The notes: a model not told the origin generated them from the sequence alone. A stretch of DNA of 64,000 bases from Cardiocondyla obscurior (GCF_019399895.1 NC_091864.1:2210001-2274000); one strand, 5' to 3'. Counted from the first letter of the stretch, positions 1-15,129 are shown. Program-made: numbers and translations.

Positions 1-1468
1 ATGGACGAATGCACTTTAAGGCGCGCGATAATAGTTCGGCTCGCGTGTAAGCGCGATTAGAATTGATACATCGATTACGCCGCCCCGCTTGTACCCGGCC
101 CCCGTAATGGGCCCTGTAACTCGTCGGAATTCCCGCCCGATCGTAATTTACGTTGCAAATTTGTCCCGCTGAAGTCGACTCGACCCCGCTAGCTCGCGCG
201 CGTTGCACCTTCGGGTATATGTATGTCGGTTAAACCTCTAAAGTATGCGGCCGCTCGTTCGCACGACGAAATGTCACATACGTTTAATATAAGCGTCCGC
301 AAATTCAATTTGCTCGAGATGAAAAATCACGTTGCGATAAGAGATTTTTCACGGCGGCACTTCACCATTGGCGAGAGCGGGACGGGAATGTGTCTGTATG
401 TTAATCCGCTGGGATGGCGGTACGAATTGTACGAAGGCAAAAGTAACTCACGGCCCACCCACATGGCAATTATAATCAGCCGCGTTTGTGCGGCGAATGG
501 TCTTAATATAACGCGCCGTACGTTTCGCTATCGGCGAGATTCGATCGCGATACCGCGATCCTACGATCGTTCGTTTTCCAGGATAAATCGTATTCCCTCG
601 ATATTATCTCCGTGCCGGCTCTACGTATCTGCAGTAAATGCAATCGCAATATCTTTCGGTGATATTTGATAAGAAAGGCTGTACGCGAAATTTCGATCTC
701 CTAATTATTTTAATACTGTGAATCGTTTATTTAATTGGCGCCTGACGTTTAAAAAAACGTACAGATTATTTTGTATATTAATAGAATTTTATATTGAATA
801 TTTTTATCAGCCGCGTTATCATCGAATCAGATTTACTACTCATTTTTGACGCATTGATCGGTATGAATAATGTTTTGCGAAGCTATATGCCACGTTCAAA
901 TATAATGTGTGCTTTAATAAACGACCTCTTAACAGCGTGCGATACAGCTTGATCTGAATTAATTGCAGCCGTCATAAATATCTTCGCAGAAATTAGTTAT
1001 TCTTTTCGACTGGACGTGCAATCTAGAAACAGGATCAAGGGGGTTCAATCGTTCGCCTTACTGAATCGCTGGCTAACGTTAAACACGACCGGCCTGATTG
1101 TTACCGAGGGAAAATACACATAAACCGTAAGAGTTTCAAACAAAAGGTCGGGATTTAACGACCGGCTTGAGGCGTAAATATGAAACGGCGGGCTCGAAAG
1201 TGCGAAATGCAATCCGCCGTTGAAATCGCATCGGGTATTAAGTTACTCGTGAATCGATGGAAAAAAGGGTCGCGATACCGCAACGTGTGAACCACCCGCG
1301 GAACGAAGGTGTGTGCATACAGAGTGCATTGTAATAATGAGAGATCCACTTTAGAGATCGAGTTCTTACGTTGATACTTTATCAAAACGAATGTCGAGAT
1401 TTACTGAAAAGTTTTCGAGAAAATCGGAATTTAACACTTGAAATTTTCACTTGGAATTAAAATAACTT

Positions 1469-1491
1469 AAAAAAAAAAAAAAAAAAAAAAA
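1469..1491 (+). repeat. Poly(A) run of 23
   Basis: Uninterrupted A tract in AT-rich sequence. No target-site duplication or retroelement body was recognised next to it, so it is listed as a simple repeat only. Confidence 0.9.
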
Positions 1492-4400
1492 TTGCTATTG
1501 CTTACATTTGTATAATTTTGACTTTTAATTCGAAGCTGTTTACGACTGAAAAATTATCTTGACATTTTTTTACAAATAGAGGATTTATCTTTGGAATTCA
1601 CTCTTAGTGTCGCGGCACACCTTATATGCCGGTCCGTGCGCGGATCTCTTTCGTAACCATCTCGCGTTCACGTTTTTACGCGATAAATCGTTATCCACCG
1701 GAATGACGAATACCGCAGGACGACAAACATGTTCGCGAGGAGAGAGATAGATCCCAGTTGCCAACTGATATACTATGCATTAATATCCGTTTTAATTGAT
1801 ACGTCAGAATGACGAGTAGTTAAGACGGAAACTCGATTTGAAGGTACGTGTTAGAGAGAAGTTTATCGGCTGGAATTTAATTGCGTGAAATATTGATATC
1901 GTAATTAATCCCGGTCGGTTTTGCGCGATAAATATTTACGAGCTTCCTACGGTCATCTTTTTAGCGCGATTAATGTTCCAAAGGTACATATTATAAAGTG
2001 TTAAGGATTAACTGATAGAAATTTTTCTTTTATTAATTTTTTTTTTTTAAAAAAAAAAGATTAATTAGATTTGAAAGAAAATTTTTTCGGAAACAATTTT
2101 TTTTTCTATTTAGAAACTTATTTATACTAAAAGTTTTAATCGTTATTTTTTAAATTAAAATTTCTGAATAATTTTATTTACATCTAAAGCTACAAGTAAC
2201 GATGTTCTTTAATACTAATGGATGTAACTCGCTATTTTTTTTTCTTTTTTTTCAGTTATTGCGAGTTTAATCCATGTGATATATATTTTATGAGATTTAG
2301 ATAATAGTGATGCCGAGAAACATACGCGACGCGTTGGAATGGCACCATCGGGATATGATAGTATTAGTAAGATCCCTTATCGCTGAGAATTTTAATTGAT
2401 ATGTCAGGGTGACAAGTGGTTAATGCATTTCAACGGATTGCGCTCGCGACTGCCAGAAGAAGCGATAATTTCTCGGGAGTGAAATTCCGTCATCCGCGGC
2501 ATTATCAAAGAATCGTGACGAATCTCGAAGTACGTCAGGAGCTACTGGGATCGATCGAACGATACGACAAAAAGCTTTGTGTTGTGGAGAATTAATTTCC
2601 ATTATAAACTAGATTAAAACGCCAAGAACACAATAACTTAAAAGAATAGAAAAAAAAAAAAGGGAAACAATTCTTTTTTATGTGATTTAACTATGCAATT
2701 ATGGTCGTAAAGATTTTTATTGAACTTTTTTTAATAACAAAAATTTACGAAAATTTAGATATATAAATTATCGCGAATAAAATCGTAGAATAAAATTTTT
2801 TTTTTTTTTTTAACTTTCTATATAAATTCTTTTACGCCAAATTCTTATCTCTTATCTCGCCACAAGCATAAATTAGAAAAGTTATCTAATTTATCGTTCA
2901 ATCCCATTCACCTGCCGGTACTTGTAATTGCTAGAAACTGATAAGATTGGAATAATAGCGACAGCTGGTTCAATGCACTCGTGTCATTGCGTTCGTTACC
3001 ACGAAAGTGTGCTCTCCGCCAGTCTGGGGAGGATGTTTCTCATTGGCAGAATCGCGCCTAAGGCGAACAGTTGCCGGGCTTAGTGTCTTCATGCGGCTCT
3101 TCGTGGTATCGCCGAACTCGAATTACGAACGTATAATTCTTTATGGCGTCGCTTCTTCCGTTCGCCGCGAGTTATTATCCCTCTTGTACCACGGCGGTGC
3201 ACGAAGACGCGGAATAAGAGTAAAAAAATATAAATCGCCGATGTATACGCCGAAAACGACAGGGTCGGAGAAATTGCCGCAGTTAGTTCAGAAGCTCGAG
3301 ATGCTCCTCGGAGATCCGTCGAACGAGATTTTCCGCTCGACTCTTTCGCGATACCAAAAGTTCGAGGCATCTCTCATTTTTTTTATCTCTTTATAAATAA
3401 ATATTTTTTTTTATGTCGAAGTACCACATAATTATACTATATTTAATTAATCTAAAATTTATCTTTTTCCCCCTCGTTTCATTAATCATTAATTCAAATC
3501 TACCGGTAAAAATTACAATGTTAACGATTGAACGGACAGTAACAACCGTTTTTAATTACGTTTATGATATAGGTATAAATCAGCGGATATTAATTAGCGT
3601 AGCTTATGATACGCGTGTAAATTAATTGCGCTGTGTAAATGAGAGTAATTATTATGCCGCAGATTATCAATCTTCGGATCGGGGTGAAAAATTTGAGAGA
3701 TTTTTATTTGATAGTAGAGGACATGGCATTTTTCAAGACGGTTAAAGACTTTACCCGTACGGTAGCATAAGGGCATATTACACCATTAATATACCGGTAG
3801 CGAAAAATTAATTAAAATATAATTACGGGTAGGAGAAAGAGAGAGAGAGTCAAACTTGTGAGACGACAAGGGAGACCGATCCTGATTTAATCAAAACGTA
3901 CTCAGGCCACCTAGATGCATCGTTCCCGGATAAGGATCGATCATCAACGACGATATTATCTTAATCAATCCAGATCTTTACACATTTTCTCCCCTCGCAC
4001 AATTTCGCCCCGACTATTTTCTCTCGTCACGCCTCTCCGTCATATCTACAGACTATTCATAAACTATAAAGAGTAGATACACACTTAATTAGTCCGTATT
4101 CTAACTCGGGCGGATCTCACTGATTCGTGAAATCGCAACGTATAAATAAAATACGTTCAAATAAATTAATTAATTCATTAATGAAATTAACTTCGGCCTA
4201 GCAACATTCGAGAAGGTACAGCGCAAGCTTCTTTCTTCGTGCAGGGGGCATTTGTTTCTCGACTCTAATCTTTCACCGCGAACGACGTTGAAATGATGCA
4301 TTCGGAACGGCTAGCGGTGGATTCGAAAGAAAAATGAAAATGAGGGATAAACGAGTTACATAGTGAGAGACGGATCGGTCCTCCGAGCCGATGTTGTAAC

Positions 4401-7400
4401 CGCTACTCTCCGACGTGCCTATCGTTATCGGATAATGAGCTGTCAGCAGAGATAAATTCGCAGAAGGCACAAGTGCCCACTTTGTTGCGTCGTGTAGGAC
4501 ACGCCTTAAGCACGCACGTCTCTATTTGTAATGCACGGACGTGCCTGCGGTGCGTGGCGTGAAAACGCGGCATTGGCGGCGATGCCGCGGCGGATTTTGA
4601 TTAATCGACCCTGAGAACGAGGGGAGTTGTTTCCGCGCGATCATTATCACCGGCTTATTTTATATCCCTCCCCCTCCTGTTTATGCGTCGACACGTTTTT
4701 CGCTCTTTCGCGCGTTCGAGAAGCGCCGGTTCCGCCACGCCGAAGTCCCGCTGAAACGGAAACTTTAACGGACAGGCCGATCCTCCAGTTTTACGCTAAC
4801 TGTCGTTAAAGAAAATCCCATCTCGCGTAGGGAACTTAACGCAATTCGGTCGAGCGGGATAATTACGATTCAACGACAACCGATCTGATCGATAATGGGC
4901 GACGAGGATAATCGCGTACAGGCCGTCCGATGTCGGCAATCTTGCCGATTATGACACGCCCTTGTTAACCCGCGCTCTCTTCCTGGAAAAGAGATTGTGG
5001 TACTTCATTCTCTCCGCGACCGCCTTCCGTGAAATGAAACTATTCTTCGTTACGTCACAGTAAAATTTTACTTTCACTCTAAATTTTTTTTTTTTCTTCG
5101 CGTCGCGCGATGAAGAAGGTGGCGTATTAAAAATCACCCGACTGCTCTCGACTGCAATCGGCCTCGAAATTGATTATCACGTCGCGGCGCGGTTTTTCAT
5201 TCAGCTTCTCGCGATGACGCAATTGAACCGTGATCGCGCACAAAGCGACGTAATAAATTAGGCAAGCCACGTGCGAAGGGATCGGCCTTCGCGACGTTGA
5301 AGTTTCGTAACCGTACGCCGGGTAAAAATTAATGATCTTCGCCTCGGGGGAGGGAAGGGGGAAAGGAATTCGACGCCCTCGCGCCAGGAGGACCCCAAGG
5401 GCCTCCGGGGAATAAGAGAAGCGTGGAAAAAGTCACATTAGTTAACGCCTGCTCGTAAATACGCTCGTCCCATGCGACTATTAATTCTACGTGCGCGCGC
5501 TAAGGCACGAAATGAAGGCAAGGCGACCGCTAATTTAGCTGTAAACGCACGTTCGCAATTAGCACGCGTTCCGCCGGATGTAGTAAATCGCGCGATCGCA
5601 AGCGGGCGAAGCGCCGATATCTCTCATTTGCCTTCTGAATATTAAGCGCGAATGGAATCGAGAGGTGTTGAAACCGCCACCAGCACCTTCTACGTTTATT
5701 ACCCTATTTTACTTTGCTCGTCGCCTCTAACACCCGCTTTAGAGAAAAACGAAACCGCAAACCGTAGAGTCTACTTCAACATGTTGCGCGTGTGCTTGAA
5801 TTTAATTCGAAAATAACACGACGTGTGAAAAGTACCAAATAGAAAGAAAAAAAGATATTTAAAAAAAACTGCTGCTTTGAAGCGGAAAGAATTCGAATTA
5901 ATTACGCGAAAGATTTATCTAATGTCTGATGGGTTGGAATTTATTCGTCGAAGCAGGAATTTTAATTGTCATAATCGCGCTACGATTTATGTAGAACGGA
6001 ATCGTGCGACTGAGAGATTAGTTGTATCCGAACGAGACGCGTCTCGGTTGTTTGAACGGGTGAAACGATTGGCCTTAAATTCAAATCTCTCGCCCGGACG
6101 CGACGGAAGACGAGAGATTTACAGTCCCGTCGACGGTCGTATTTCCACGCGGAGCACCCATCGCCGGTGCCTCCGACAACCGAATGGAGAGCCGCCGTCC
6201 GTGGTTCGACCACAGGCTTTAACAGCCGCGGTTCTTCGCGGTATTCTTCCGAGCGTGTGGGCGCACCGGAAGTCTTCCTCCGCAAGAACTTCGCTCGATC
6301 GCAGATAGGAAGTGTACCCTCAGCGATAGGCTCGCGTATACCTTTGCAGAAATAATCTAGTAACCTCCGTAGGGACAATCCGCAGGCGTGGCCGTAATAA
6401 TATATCGTAGAGAAAATGTAACTGCGGTTTACGTGCACGCGTTACCGTTATACGCGTTACGCTCGTGCGCGCGCAAAAAAAAAGAAAAAAAAAAAACATT
6501 ACGATAAAACATACGAATCGGCGAAGAAATTACGAGCGTTCTTAAATCAGCGCCGAAGAACCGAAAATGCTTTTCCCGGCCGACTGGAATTGCGACGTAT
6601 TATATACGGTGCACCGAAACGTGATTAGTAAATGCGCGGCGTTCGAAAAACTCGCGCTTTCTAATTTGGGGTCGCCGACCAGTTTGAGTTACCGCAACTC
6701 CGCCGAAGGCGTTCCGTACCTTCGGGCCGAAACCGCATTTTATTGTCGCCGTCTTGCCGGCGTTTTCGATAAAACCCTCCGCGCGCGCGGCAACTTGTAG
6801 CTCGCGAGCTTGTTAAATCCGGCCGCGAGTTTCTGCATCCTGGACTCTCTCGGTTTCGTCGGCGGCGGGAACTTAATGAACGTAGGTGGTACGCCGGGTA
6901 CTTTTTTCCGACTGTTCGCCGGAGCCCACACGGCGGATTGCCCAATCGAAAGTAGCGCAACAAAGGTTTTTCAGGGTGAAACGAACGGTTTCGCGCGGCT
7001 TTAACGACACGCTCGCCGATACCACTCGGCCACGTGGGCGTAACGCATAGGCGTGCAAGAGGAAGTCTTCCTCCACGTGTTAATCCTCAACTTGCTTCTT
7101 GTGCGCGAAAGCTCGCGTGATTCTTAAGAAAAAAGTCTACAAAAGACAAACGTCACGATTTCGTCGTTTTTTTTTTCTGATAAAATGAAATGTATATAAA
7201 AACCGATAGCGTTGCGAATTTCTTTTTCATCAAGTTTCAATTACGAACACGCATAAGAGAAATAATCGAGCTCATTAATTGTATTCTCACGAAAATAATT
7301 TCAGACATATATTTTTTTTTTTTTTTTCTCGTCCACGCGGCAGTTTATTATCGTACCAAGAGAGAATTAGCTTCGTTCACGCTGGCAGGATCGATGGATC

Positions 7401-10400
7401 AAATTTACTACGCGACATCTCGCCATTTTGCATGCGTAGATCACGCGCAATAACTTATGCAGCGCGCGCTGCCTCGGCTCGGGTCGGAATCACCAGGATC
7501 CATAGATCACCTTAATGCTGTCGCTACGACGGCTCGTAAATCATGGCGATCCACCCACGCGGCGATCAGATCGATAAGAAATCTCCGCGGGACTGGTAGA
7601 CGATCTGAAACATGGCTTCCTAGTCATGTTGTCAAGAATAATAATGCATAGAAGCCTCTGACAGTTTCTACATAGCGCGCATAGCCTTTCGCGCTTCTTG
7701 GTTTATTCTAGATGTTAATTTAAATTTCGTTCAACGCGAGAGCAACGCGAAACGCCATCCCCTGCAACCCCGCGCATATTAATTTGTTTTTATCCGCGCC
7801 AAGATATTTCTAATCGCGTTCTACGATGTCATCCACGTACTTCATTATTTTGTTAGCTCTCGATATATCCTCGTCAAATAATACCGGCCGTTCTCGCCTC
7901 CATCGCGTAACGTTAAACACAGACGTTTACGCAACCACATTATGTAAACCGGCTACTTGAAAGCTATTCATAGTGTATTTTTTCGGCGCGCGCGAAGAGA
8001 CTCGAGGAGCGAGTCTGGACCATCGAGAGACCACCGATCTGGTCCATCGACCGGGCTGAATCTTTTTTTTTTTTCTTCCCCCTTTTCTTTTTTCCTTCTT
8101 CACCCGTGACTCTTGCGTCACAAACGTTTAGGCTCTTTTTCGTGCGCGTCGAAAGGCCGTCATTAAAAACAAATTTTCAGCACCCTCGCCAGTTCCAGGC
8201 GGCCCAGACGGAAATAGAGGTATTCTCTGTTTGATCGTCGAACACGCGTAAACATCGCCGTAACTCGAAGTGAAGTGGCGATGGAATTTTCGCAGCCGGC
8301 AGTTTGTGCCACAATTTTTTTTTCATCGGCGTCGTAAAGAGCGTCACTTATCAGTCGCAGCGATTTACAAATAATTCGCGAATTAATTAAATAAATATGA
8401 ACTTAAAAAGGTGTATATTTTAAAATGTGTAATGTTGCATTTAAAACCGTTTTCATGGTCCGCGAATTGGCATAATTTGGCACTAATAATAATACTGGCT
8501 GTAATCGTTGCGCTCGTCACGTTGAATGCGTATAATTTTGCCGTGCATTCTACAATCATGTTTTTGCGAAGGAATCTTACCTGCCTCTCTTAACGAACAT
8601 ATATACGCCATGTGTTTTGCCACGCAGTCTATCTTATCGCTTCTTTGCAATGCTCGAGTCTGCAAATCTATTCCATTAACATTCTGATTGCGCTAATCGC
8701 AGAATGAGACCTCTGCCAGACGTGTGATATTAATAAATTTCCTTGACGTAAAAACTACGAGAAGCTAATTTTATGAATAGATGATCATCATTAATCTCAA
8801 CGCACTCTTTACTTTATAAAAGTACTTTAAAAAGTATTTAAAAAATTAAATTAATGCATTTTTGAAAATTATTTTTTTTTTAACAAAAATTTTTATAAGC
8901 TACTTTCTAGTTTTAATTATAACGCTGTTACTAACAATTTATTAATGTTTTATTATAAAAATTAATAACAAGCACTTGCAGAAGTAACTAAAAGAGCGAC
9001 GGTAGTAATGCAAATCCGCGAGATGAGACATCCTGCGAGCGTTCGATTAAATAGTAAATGAGCCGATCGATTAGTGGGTGGCTCATTCAGGGAGAAAGGG
9101 AAGTAAACGCAGAAATTGCCATGAAATTACCTGCTAGTTAACTGTGGGCTCGTTTTACGGAACGATATCCCTTCGATGAGCGGTCAATACACGCTTTCCG
9201 AGCCTCTCGGGTTTCAACGTGTAATACACGCGAGATCCATGCCGACGTTTTCTTTACGTAACTAGCAAAATTGCGAGCCCATTCCAGGAATGCGATATAT
9301 TTTTTTTCGAATTAATCGCTCGAGTCGACGACTCGAGAATGAGCGGATACAAGAGCGAAGCTGAACATACAACGCACATATACTCGCGCAATCAAGCCTG
9401 AACTACGATATTCAACATTTTTATAATCGAACAACTTATGGAACTTAATATAAAGATGTTTAAATAAATATTTAGTACATCTTTAAACAAAAAAATAAAT
9501 AAATAAGAATTAAAAAAAATTTTCCTACATCTACAAGAATATTTTGTAAATTAAAAAAAAAAATAATAAAATAAAATTTTAATTTAATTACTTTGATTAG
9601 ATAATCGTGCCGGAGTCAGAAAGAATCTTGGGATCAGTGGATCGCGAAAGGCATAACGGGTTGAGGCCGCTTAAATAAATGAATGACACTCTTCTCGAGT
9701 GTGGCGAGAGAGATTTTGTCGGATTAAAAGGCGGCGCCAAACGAGTTCAAGTGGATGGAATCGGGTCGAGAAGGTATCTTCGAAGAGTAAACATTCGCCG
9801 TGGCATAAAGGGCAACGCGTATAATATTCCATGACGAATGTAATCTCGTTGATATTTCCCGGCCGTTATCGTCAAGGTATAAAAATCGCGAACTATTAAA
9901 GAAAAGATCGCGTATCGAGGCTGGCGGATTTTCATATTTAGCCAGAGAAAGGAAGAAGTAAAAATGGGGATGAAAAATGGCGTATTAAATAATCAGATTA
10001 AATGACGCAATTGGCCATTAAGATACGCCATTAATTACACGACAGACGGCCGATCCCTTTGCGGTGTATCGCGTTTATGTGTTATAATCAATCAAAGTGT
10101 AAAAGCCGATAAACACGACCGGCGTTGATGCGACATGGAAAACCGTGATGATCGTCAGCGCGCGAACGTTCTCGTACATAAATCATTCAGCAATCGTTGC
10201 TGCGCTATCACGTAGATTATCCAAGGCGCGTCGTGTCTTCGTCACGTAGGCGTTTTCTTAAAATCGTTACTTTACGTTTGTTTATTACGTTAAAAAGTCG
10301 ACGTACAATAGGGCGATTAATTTCTTCGCACGGGTCGACCCGACTTGCAGCACAATCAATTTGATTGCTAAGTGATTATTTGAAGAGTTATAGACGCCTG

Positions 10401-12148
10401 CCAAACCTGCCCTTCGTCAACGTGAGATTAAATTTTTATATCTTTTTTTTTTTTTTTACATATCTCGCTAAGTCAATACCTTCGTGCGCGAAATTTATTA
10501 TATATAATGAGATAGGAAGGGCATTGACTTATTAAAAAGATTCTCCTCGATTTATCACGGTGGACAGTCATCGCGGAAAGGATATACGCGAGTTAAAAGG
10601 CTACCGCGGTCGAATCCATGAATAAAATTTGCATGGCGAGAGCCACGTGAAATAGATTTCGTACAAGTTTACCGCGCTGAGATTTATAAGCTCGATCGAA
10701 CGTCAGGGAACGCTGACGAATTACGCGTGATTATTATAATGATTAAACATTTATTTTATAAGGATTTCCCGCGGAATTTCCTTGCGTAACTTATTCCTCG
10801 CCTTCGCGAAGTGGGTAACGTCATTAACGAGACTCGACGACGTTACCAATGATTAATAACCGACGACTGTAATTGCAACAAAAGTGCACCCCGGTGATAA
10901 AAAAAAAAAAGAAAAGTTTATCGAATCACGCAACGTTGTCTTTGCCTTCGATACAACATCGTGTGAAATTTATTTATTACATCTGAACGTAATTACGATC
11001 GTTACGAGGATGTAATTGCGAAGGAAAACGAACGAAACATTTCTCGCATGATTCGTATCATTTTTGCATAGCTCTTCTAATTAGCCCTTCCAATTAAACG
11101 GCCCTCGGGCGGAACAGCTTTACGGTAGAGTTTCTATCGCCGGCAGTCTTATTAAATCACTATGACGAAAATAAAAAGACCCAGAAAAGTGACCGTAAAA
11201 TGGCCGGTGATTTATTTCTAAGACTCGACGACTTTACGCGCAGAAGTATTAGAGCTCTGGACCTCGCGAAATATATTTCACTCCGTTGCATGAGTAATTT
11301 TAAGATCCCCCTTGTGCAATACAGAGAAAGAGAGAGAGAGACGGCCGGGCGATTCGTCTTGCGGGTCTTCCGTTTATGCCCGGCGTTTTCTCGCGTGTCG
11401 TTCGTTAAAAGGGGCGCCTAAAACCGATGCTGCAGTAAAAGCGTTCTTTTACAGCGCCCGTCGACGTCGAGATGCTTTACAGCGAGCGCAGTAAAACCGC
11501 CGCGAGCGGGGCAAGAGTATGTACAAACAGCTACTTAAATTCTAAAGCAGATTTACCGCCGATCACCGTAAAGATTGCCCCGATTTGCATGAGAAGTGAC
11601 GTTTAAACGGCCGCGGTCTGTTGCGTGGCGTTTCCGACCGGGCGTAATTACGGCCGTTGCCGATGTGTACGCAGGTATAAACATGATTCTTGATGCATGC
11701 GACGTGTGGCTTTTAAAACGCGCAATATCACTGCGATGCTTATCGTTTTCGCCATAAAATCATACATACATATACGTAAGAATATACCTACATCACTTTT
11801 CTTTTCGCACCGCGGCATGTAATCCCGTTTATAGATCGGCGTACCCAAAGTACCTACGCTTTTGGCTTTTAATTACCGCGAGAGGGTAATTACGTTTCTT
11901 AGAAGTTACCCCGTCGAAATTACGAGTTCCTCCCGCCAGTTTGGGGAAAGCAGGGCTTATACTCGGCCGTTCGTTATGGGAGCCGTAAATCTACCCGCGG
12001 TTTGATTACCGTTGTCACCGCTAATGCATCACGTTAATCACCCCGGTGTGTCATTTGTATCGCGAGGCTCTATACATATACATATATATATAGTAGGCAC
12101 GCTTGTCTAATTGCGCGAACGTGCGCTGCCTTAATAATCGGATAAATC

Positions 12149-12174
12149 CACTGCCGGCTCCTTCGCCGGCAGTG
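12149..12174. repeat. 10-bp inverted repeat (hairpin) with 6-nt loop
   Basis: CACTGCCGGC is followed by TCCTTC and its exact reverse complement GCCGGCAGTG. A second hairpin on the same GCCGGCA core occurs at 12364-12379 (7-bp arms, 2-nt loop). Function unknown; both lie in the presumed laminin intron. Confidence 0.8.
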
Positions 12175-15129
12175 ATTTCAATCCTAAATCATTTCGTGAA
12201 TGCGAGCCGAGCCGACGTTAAGACGCGAATCGTTCGTTACAATTAATAAACCCTATTGCGACGCGGCGGCGTTAAGGAACGACGCGTATTTGTCACGATT
12301 AGCGATCGCCCCGCCGGCCGATCTCGCCGATCTTTTGTGCAACGGAGAAACGGATATTTATTCGCCGGCAAATGCCGGCTCTGAATGCCCCGCGGGATTA
12401 GAGAGACGCGGGATCATTATTTATGCGCGCGCGGATTGCCGCCGCTCGTGCGTTTACGGCTGCCTGAATTAATCACGCGTCACGCCGCCACTATATTTGC
12501 GCTAACGAGCCTTTAATCCTTGCCAGCGCGAATTTGTTTCCATTATTAAGTGGAATTTTCACTTCCCACCCGCACGCACGCTATCTTGGAAAACGCCCGG
12601 GCGATAAAAGGAGAGGTGACAGATTTCTAACGAGGGAATTAACGCTCTAAAAGGCCAAATCGCGCTCGTTATACGATCAATTAAATGTGACGCGATAAAT
12701 TTATCGCGCGAGATACATTTATAAAATATTACCGAATTCGAAATAATTCAAGAGCCCCACGAAGTGCCGTGAATAACGCGTACGCGGGTCTCGAGCGGGG
12801 CTCTCGTTAACGCCGTCAGCGGTGACTTTTTCTAACGAGCGACGCGGGCTGCGAAAAATTCACGATGACACGCGCGAAATAATTCAGCGAGAATTAACGC
12901 GCGTCAAGTGTGACAGCTCTCGACCGCGCGCGTTCGCGGAAAACACTTAGCGCGTTATTAGGCGGCATAAATCTACAACGCGCGCGGCACGATAATTATT
13001 CAAATCGCGCCCCGTGCGCGGCGAAAATCGAGACGGCTCAGCTGGATAATTCCGCGGGTAATAACGTCACTGCTCGTTAAACTAATGCGGGATAATTACG
13101 GTGCTGTCACGCGCCGCGTCTTTCGCACCTAAGCGCGCGAAAATCTTCGCGGCAAACGGCGGTGTCAGGTGTGACGTGATCACCGATTCGCGGCCGGCAA
13201 GTGTTGTGATTGCGGGACACTCGAGTTTTCGCTGCGGACGTACGAATACGTAAGACCTCGGATTTTTCGTTGCGCCCGCCGCGCAACAATTATAATTATA
13301 ATAAAGAGATAAGCGCCGCGTTCGCGGCCGAGTCGGATGGATCTTAATCGTAGACCGGAATCTTTAACGATAGCGCTGGCGTATTATACTATGAGCATTT
13401 ACTGCTCGTATCTGATATATCCCGGGCATCAACCGGAGAACCCTGGCATTTCCTGCGTCGGGAGAGTTAATTGATAAGACGGCAGTAACGCGAGATTTAC
13501 AGCGCGCGACGTGCCGCATCACCACGTGCGCTTCAGTTCGCTCTCTTCCTGATTCCGCGTCGTTAATTAATTTTCGAAATTGCTGAAACGTTCGGTTAAT
13601 TATTCAACCCTCGGTCGGCGAGCCGAAGCACGTAGTACGGTATTTAAAATTATTACGGTGCATTAAATGCACGCGTGCGTTCTTACGACATCGGCTACGA
13701 AGCCTCGGTTTCGGCAAGTCTGTTTTTACGAACTAACGTTCTCGTAAATTTTATTTCTTGCAATATTAATTTTTTTTTCTTTCTTTTTTTGTTTTTTTTA
13801 TTTTATTTTTTGGCAAATGAAACATTTAACGTTAAATAAAATAAAAGAAAAACTTACAAATTGCGCGAGAAATTTTGCAATTTAGGATAAAAATCGAAAT
13901 CAAATTGTGTTCCTCGGACGAGAGAGTAAATAATTCATCCCGCACACTATTCAACAGCTAATAACTTCCGATTCAATCGGGTTCTACAATGCGATATTAA
14001 TTTATGAGAAGGTGCCGGCTATAATGCAATTTCTCGCCCAACGTGATAGTACTCGATGATGCAATTATGCACATAATCATGGGACAGTAATGCCCCGCGC
14101 GACGTGATCGATTGGATTTGATACACGAGATGGAGAAACACCGCGAAGGAAATTATTCATCTCTCTCGAGTGTTTCTAACACACGTAATCTAGTAGTTTA
14201 TACAACGAATCGATACAGTTCTCAGTAGAAAATAAATTACTATTCGTGATTGTCCTCGAAATTATTAAAAGATTCCCTCTTTAATAAAATAGCATGTAAT
14301 TTCTCGTGGAACAAAATTAGATAAATATAATATAAAATTTATATTCTAAAATACGAAACATGTCTTTTAGATTCCCTACATTTTTTTGGTCTTCTATTGC
14401 GTATAATAATCGCGGATGAACGTCTCTCGGTTTGCACGATCAAGCCGGCAGCGGCGTGTAAACATGTGATTGCGTCGCCAAATCAATTCTCGCGAGTAAT
14501 CCCTTTGTAAGGGCCACCGTTAATAGGAAATCGATATACGCTTCAACCGGCGGCCAACTCGATGCGACCATGCATAATTTATAATATCCGCGGCATTACA
14601 GGGCGACAGTCGTCGTCTACGGCATTTGAATACAATGCGGTGCTCGCGGCGACGGCATCGCTAATTGCAAAATCCCCTCGATGCTGCATAAACAAACTGC
14701 TCACGCGTGACCACGCAGGACAAAATCGGCGAACGCGTGCAGGCAACGGTTACCGGACCCGGATTTTTCACGTATTTGTTTAAGACGTTGTTCCTTTTTG
14801 CAAACGTTATATCGAAGTGGTTGATTAGAAATGGATACACGTGTTTCGTCGGTGCGGTGCAATTAATGCGAAAGGACTAATAATCTTGTATGAATTATTA
14901 ATGAGAGCGCTGTCGGCACTTGCCGAAGCTTGTCCCGATGATTTAATTAGCTCTCCCGTCGCCTAGAAAACCGTAGCTTCTTCGGTATTACTTTGTGCTT
15001 AGATATTTACGTTTGGCAAAATTTTTAATTCGTCACGCTGCTCCGATTTTATAAATTAAAAATATAGATTTTAAATAAGGAGATTGTAAGAATTGTTATT
15101 TTATTTGTGATGTTTTTACGTGATTGCAG

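Larger units (their letters stand above)
1..15129. other. Exon-free, CpG-rich stretch (probable large laminin alpha intron)
   Basis: I find no exon of the laminin family, no other recognisable protein and no RNA gene here. The open frames are up to about 150 codons, overlap each other on both strands and resemble no family, as expected by chance in CpG-rich DNA. The stretch mixes GC-rich blocks (about 5100-5650, 6050-6350, 12200-13350) with AT-rich tracts and many TAATTA or TTAATTAA motifs. It also holds an A23 run (1469-1491) and several inverted repeats. Because the first visible laminin exon starts in mid-codon, this DNA most simply belongs to the intron before it and may carry regulatory elements. 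A non-coding transcript cannot be excluded. Confidence 0.6.

Noticed and set aside
223..669. 148-codon open frame on the plus strand
   Set aside because: No recognisable domain and odd composition. It lies in CpG-rich DNA where long chance frames are common.
3007..3396. 129-codon plus-strand frame with a 93-codon frame on the other strand
   Set aside because: Low-information composition, no motif, no splice context.
5877..6438. Overlapping 143- and 152-codon frames on opposite strands
   Set aside because: Both are Arg/Ser-rich and mutually complementary, the usual product of GC-rich non-coding DNA; no family resemblance.
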